Assembly (NCBI GenBank): GCA_013003285.1
Contig: JABDJY010000464.1
Location: 1-7,920, forward strand
From: Alphaproteobacteria bacterium
GTDB taxonomy: Bacteria; Pseudomonadota; Alphaproteobacteria; UBA6615
Length of the DNA: 7,920 nt
Direction of reading: 5' to 3'
Under the pieces are notes generated by a model. The model was not told where the DNA came from, searched no databases, and worked only from the letters and a program-made list of their open reading frames with translations. The number at the start of each line of letters is the position of its first letter. Position 1 is the stretch's first letter. The position numbers and the translations under genes are program-made. Positions 5,816-7,920 of the stretch are shown piece by piece.

Positions 5816-7264
5816 ATGGATCGCAGAAATTTCCTGAAATACTCCCTCCTCGCCTCCGCTTCCGGCGTCGGGACGCTGTCCGGTTTCGGTACCGGCATAT
5901 CGCACGCCCAAGCCGCCTGTACCGCCCCGGCCATGCCGCGCACCATCGTCAACGTGATGCTCTATGGCGGCGCCGATACGCGTTTCATCTTCATGCCGGC
6001 GCCCAACCATGTCAGCCCGACCAACTATGTGGATTTGATCTGGGCTGCCCGAGCCGGCTTGTATCCCAATGCCTATCCCGACTATGCAACCATGTTCGCC
6101 GCCGAGTACGATTTGGTCGTAGACCCCGGCGGCTTTCTATTCGGCATTCACAAGTCCTGCGGTTGGCTGACCGATCAGTTCAACCAAGGAAATGTCGCCA
6201 TCATCGCCAACTCGGTCTGTTCGCAAAACCGACGCCACGATCAGTCGCAGCTAAATGCCAATGTCGCGGAGCCGGATTTCGGGGATCTGATCTATAACCG
6301 CGACGGTTGGGGCGGCCGCTTGGTCGACTACAATGTTGCGAATGGCCGCCCCGGCCAAAATGCCATCGAACTGAGCCACGAAATTTCCGTGTTCTGCAAT
6401 GGCGCCGCCGAAGGTCAGCGCTTGGACCAGGTTGTCCACGCCCGCGACACACGGAATATCGGTCTGCCGACCATCGAACCCGGCCAAAACGCGACCGGCA
6501 GTACCGCCATCATGACCCGCGCCCTGAAGTCCTACTATGCGGGCCGCGAGCCAGAGATTGCGAGCAAGCCGGTGGGCTGGCCCTATCGGAAGTTCTTCCA
6601 GCACAACAATGCCCTGCGGGCATTCGGCGACATCGTCGATGCCCGATTGACCGATTGTGGTCCGCTGCCGGCAAGCCTCAGCGGGCTGACCCTAAACTCA
6701 GGCCACTTCAGACAGCAATGCCGCAACCTCTACGATTTGACCCTGCTGTCCGACATCTTCGATCAGTCGGTCGTATCCATGCGCTACGACAGTTGGGATA
6801 CCCATAACAATCAGAACGATCGGATTACCCGAAATCTGAGCGATCTTTTTGGCCTCGCCGGTGGCTTGAGCACGGCCACCAGCGAAATCGCCAATCATGG
6901 CGGCGGGCATCTCGATAATATGGCGTTTTGCTTCTCGTCGGACTTCGGCCGTCAAATACGGGCCAATGGCGATTTCGGCACCGATCATGGCCGCGGCCTC
7001 TACTCGATTGTCTTGAGCCCGTCGGTTGCTGGTGGGATCTACGGCGAAATGTTCCCGGAGCGTGAATCGACCGTGATCGACGGCAAAATTGCACTGGAGA
7101 CATCGGGCGCCGACATTCTTGGCCAAACATCGACCGAGCGGATCCTGCAACAGCTCAGCGAGTGGCAGAGTGCCGGTAGCTCCCCTTCCGTCGTTGTCGA
7201 TGCCGCCTCGAGCATCGAAGAGACGCCGGGCATCCTGAACGGTCTATTGTCCTCCAGCGTCTGA
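5816..7264 (+). CDS. Tat-exported DUF1501 family protein
   Basis: This 482-residue protein starts with DRRNFLKYSLLASASG, a twin-arginine signal (RRxFLK, R3-R4) with a hydrophobic stretch to about residue 26 and a likely cleavage after AQA (31-33), so it is predicted to be exported folded. The mature part fits DUF1501 (PF07394), a family related to the alkaline phosphatase/sulfatase fold. Visible motifs are VNVMLYGGADTR (45-56, the family 'l.GGnD' strand), NRRHDQSQ (138-145, the 'rSHf.aq' region), YDSWDTHNNQ (324-333, matching 'GWDTH.nQ'), SSDFGRQIRANGDFGTDHGRG (its SDFGR 375-379 and GTDHGRG 388-394 match 'SEFGRt...GTDHG.g'), and GGIYGEMFP (406-414). The conserved Asp/His set would fit metal binding, but no activity is established. 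The family Glu of SEFGR is Asp here. The start lies one base after the DUF1800 stop, so translation is likely coupled. Confidence 0.9.
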   Translation: MDRRNFLKYSLLASASGVGTLSGFGTGISHAQAACTAPAMPRTIVNVMLYGGADTRFIFMPAPNHVSPTNYVDLIWAARAGLYPNAYPDYATMFAAEYDLVVDPGGFLFGIHKSCGWLTDQFNQGNVAIIANSVCSQNRRHDQSQLNANVAEPDFGDLIYNRDGWGGRLVDYNVANGRPGQNAIELSHEISVFCNGAAEGQRLDQVVHARDTRNIGLPTIEPGQNATGSTAIMTRALKSYYAGREPEIASKPVGWPYRKFFQHNNALRAFGDIVDARLTDCGPLPASLSGLTLNSGHFRQQCRNLYDLTLLSDIFDQSVVSMRYDSWDTHNNQNDRITRNLSDLFGLAGGLSTATSEIANHGGGHLDNMAFCFSSDFGRQIRANGDFGTDHGRGLYSIVLSPSVAGGIYGEMFPERESTVIDGKIALETSGADILGQTSTERILQQLSEWQSAGSSPSVVVDAASSIEETPGILNGLLSSSV

Positions 7265-7274
7265 CCGGGCGCTC

Positions 7275-7892
7275 TTACCCCGTCATGAAGACGTCGTAGC
7301 GGGTGGTCTTGCCAATGATTTGATGGGATGCGGGGCGGATGCCGGTCATCGGCGCCGCCCCCTTCGGCCATTTCAACACCACCCGATTGCGCGCGGTGGC
7401 CAGGGCCACTTCCATGAGCGCGGCGGCATCGTCGTCGGTGCCGACCAGGTCGCGGATCAAGATCATTTCCTTTTTGACCAGGGCCGAGCCTTTTCGCGGT
7501 GGGTGCATGGGGTCGACCAGCACCGCGTCGGGCGATAGGGCGGGCAGCAGATCTCTGGCATCACCGTGCAGCAGGGTCATGCGCGTGATCACTTTGGCTA
7601 CATCGCCGCCCGCCTCATGGGCACGGCGCATCCCTTCTTCCAGCAGATGATGCATTTCGGGCGAGCGCTCGATCAACGTGACCTCTGCCCCCAGCGACGC
7701 CAGCAGAAACGCATCGCGGCCCAGGCCGGCGGTAGCGTCCACAACGCTGGGCGTATTTCCCCCCTTCATGCCGATGGCCCTGGGCAGCGCCTGACCACGC
7801 CCGCCACCGAAGCGAAACCGATGACGTACCGGCCCGCCGACGAAATCGCAGACCAGCGCGCCCGGTTCGGCCAACTTGGCGTCGCCGGTCAT
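7275..7892 (-). CDS. rsmJ: 16S rRNA (guanine-N2) methyltransferase, RsmJ type
   Basis: RsmJ uses S-adenosylmethionine to methylate N2 of G1516 (E. coli numbering) in helix 45 of 16S rRNA. This 205-residue protein carries the family signature in order: CDFVGGPVRHRFRFGGGRGQ (15-34), the SAM-binding VDATAGLGRDAFLLASLGAE (51-70) with the acidic ribose contact in LIERSP (73-78), then LVDPMHPPRKGSALVKKEM (125-143) and RNRVVLKWPKGAAPM (168-182). These closely parallel the E. coli protein as I recall it. It is about 45 residues shorter than the 250-residue E. coli form, lacking most of the small N-terminal extension. ATG 7892 has no clear Shine-Dalgarno; it overlaps the stop of an upstream reading frame (ATGA), suggesting coupled translation. 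The frame stays open to the window edge, so a start further upstream cannot be excluded. Its 3' end is 10 bp from the DUF1501 stop, tail to tail. Confidence 0.9.
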   Translation of the reverse strand: MTGDAKLAEPGALVCDFVGGPVRHRFRFGGGRGQALPRAIGMKGGNTPSVVDATAGLGRDAFLLASLGAEVTLIERSPEMHHLLEEGMRRAHEAGGDVAKVITRMTLLHGDARDLLPALSPDAVLVDPMHPPRKGSALVKKEMILIRDLVGTDDDAAALMEVALATARNRVVLKWPKGAAPMTGIRPASHQIIGKTTRYDVFMTG

Positions 7893-7920
7893 TCGGCTGG
7901 TAGGGCACGCATCTCGGCGA
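7889..7920 (-). CDS. Possible C-terminal end of an upstream gene overlapping rsmJ
   Basis: In the minus-strand frame ending with TGA at 7889-7891, the last codons read AEMRALPAE and then stop inside the rsmJ ATG (ATGA, 4-base overlap). This pattern is typical of translationally coupled genes, and rsmJ lacks a ribosome binding site of its own. Only about ten codons are visible, far too few to identify a product. In E. coli the gene upstream of rsmJ is the oligopeptidase gene prlC; whether that holds here cannot be seen. Confidence 0.3.
   Translation of the reverse strand, partial: AEMRALPAE

Noticed and set aside
6251..7150. Several minus-strand open frames opposite the DUF1501 gene
   Set aside because: All are shadows of a strongly motif-supported gene; they have no signal, motif or ribosome binding site of their own.

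Overview
The window looks like a piece of a GC-rich proteobacterial chromosome, most likely an alphaproteobacterium (Rhodospirillales-like). This is a judgement from codon choice, gene mix and the GC-rich palindromic intergenic repeat; there is no rRNA or other marker gene to fix it. No tRNA, CRISPR array, transposase or phage gene was seen.

Layout. Positions 1-456 (+) hold the C-terminal part of an extended SDR (NAD-dependent epimerase/dehydratase-like) protein. It converges on a minus-strand gene at 597-1853 for a DRE-TIM metallolyase (HMG-CoA lyase / isopropylmalate-homocitrate synthase superfamily). The gap between them is filled by a compact, highly palindromic C/G-tract repeat (477-576) and a hairpin touching the stop codon of the metallolyase gene. 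Upstream of the metallolyase on the same strand is a luciferase-like (LLM) flavin-dependent oxidoreductase gene (1959-3194). A clear intrinsic terminator (about 1891-1931) separates the two, so they are neighbours but probably not one simple operon. The substrates of these three enzymes cannot be read from the sequence. Together they suggest an accessory small-molecule (degradative or modifying) pathway, which is inference.

A 415-bp non-coding region (3195-3609) follows. Its right half is a strikingly AT-rich island (19% GC over 3401-3500) with repeated TTTTATTA elements. It leads into a tightly coupled plus-strand pair: a Sec-exported DUF1800 protein with a Gly/Lys-rich linker and a cadherin/tandem-95-like domain (3610-5814), and, one base later, a Tat-signal DUF1501 protein (5816-7264). 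DUF1800 and DUF1501 are a recurrent partner pair in bacteria with no settled biochemical function. This exported two-protein unit and its AT-rich leader are the least understood part of the window.

The right end is a minus-strand rsmJ-type 16S rRNA methyltransferase gene (7275-7892), only 10 bp from the DUF1501 stop. It probably overlaps the end of another minus-strand gene by an ATGA junction at the window edge.
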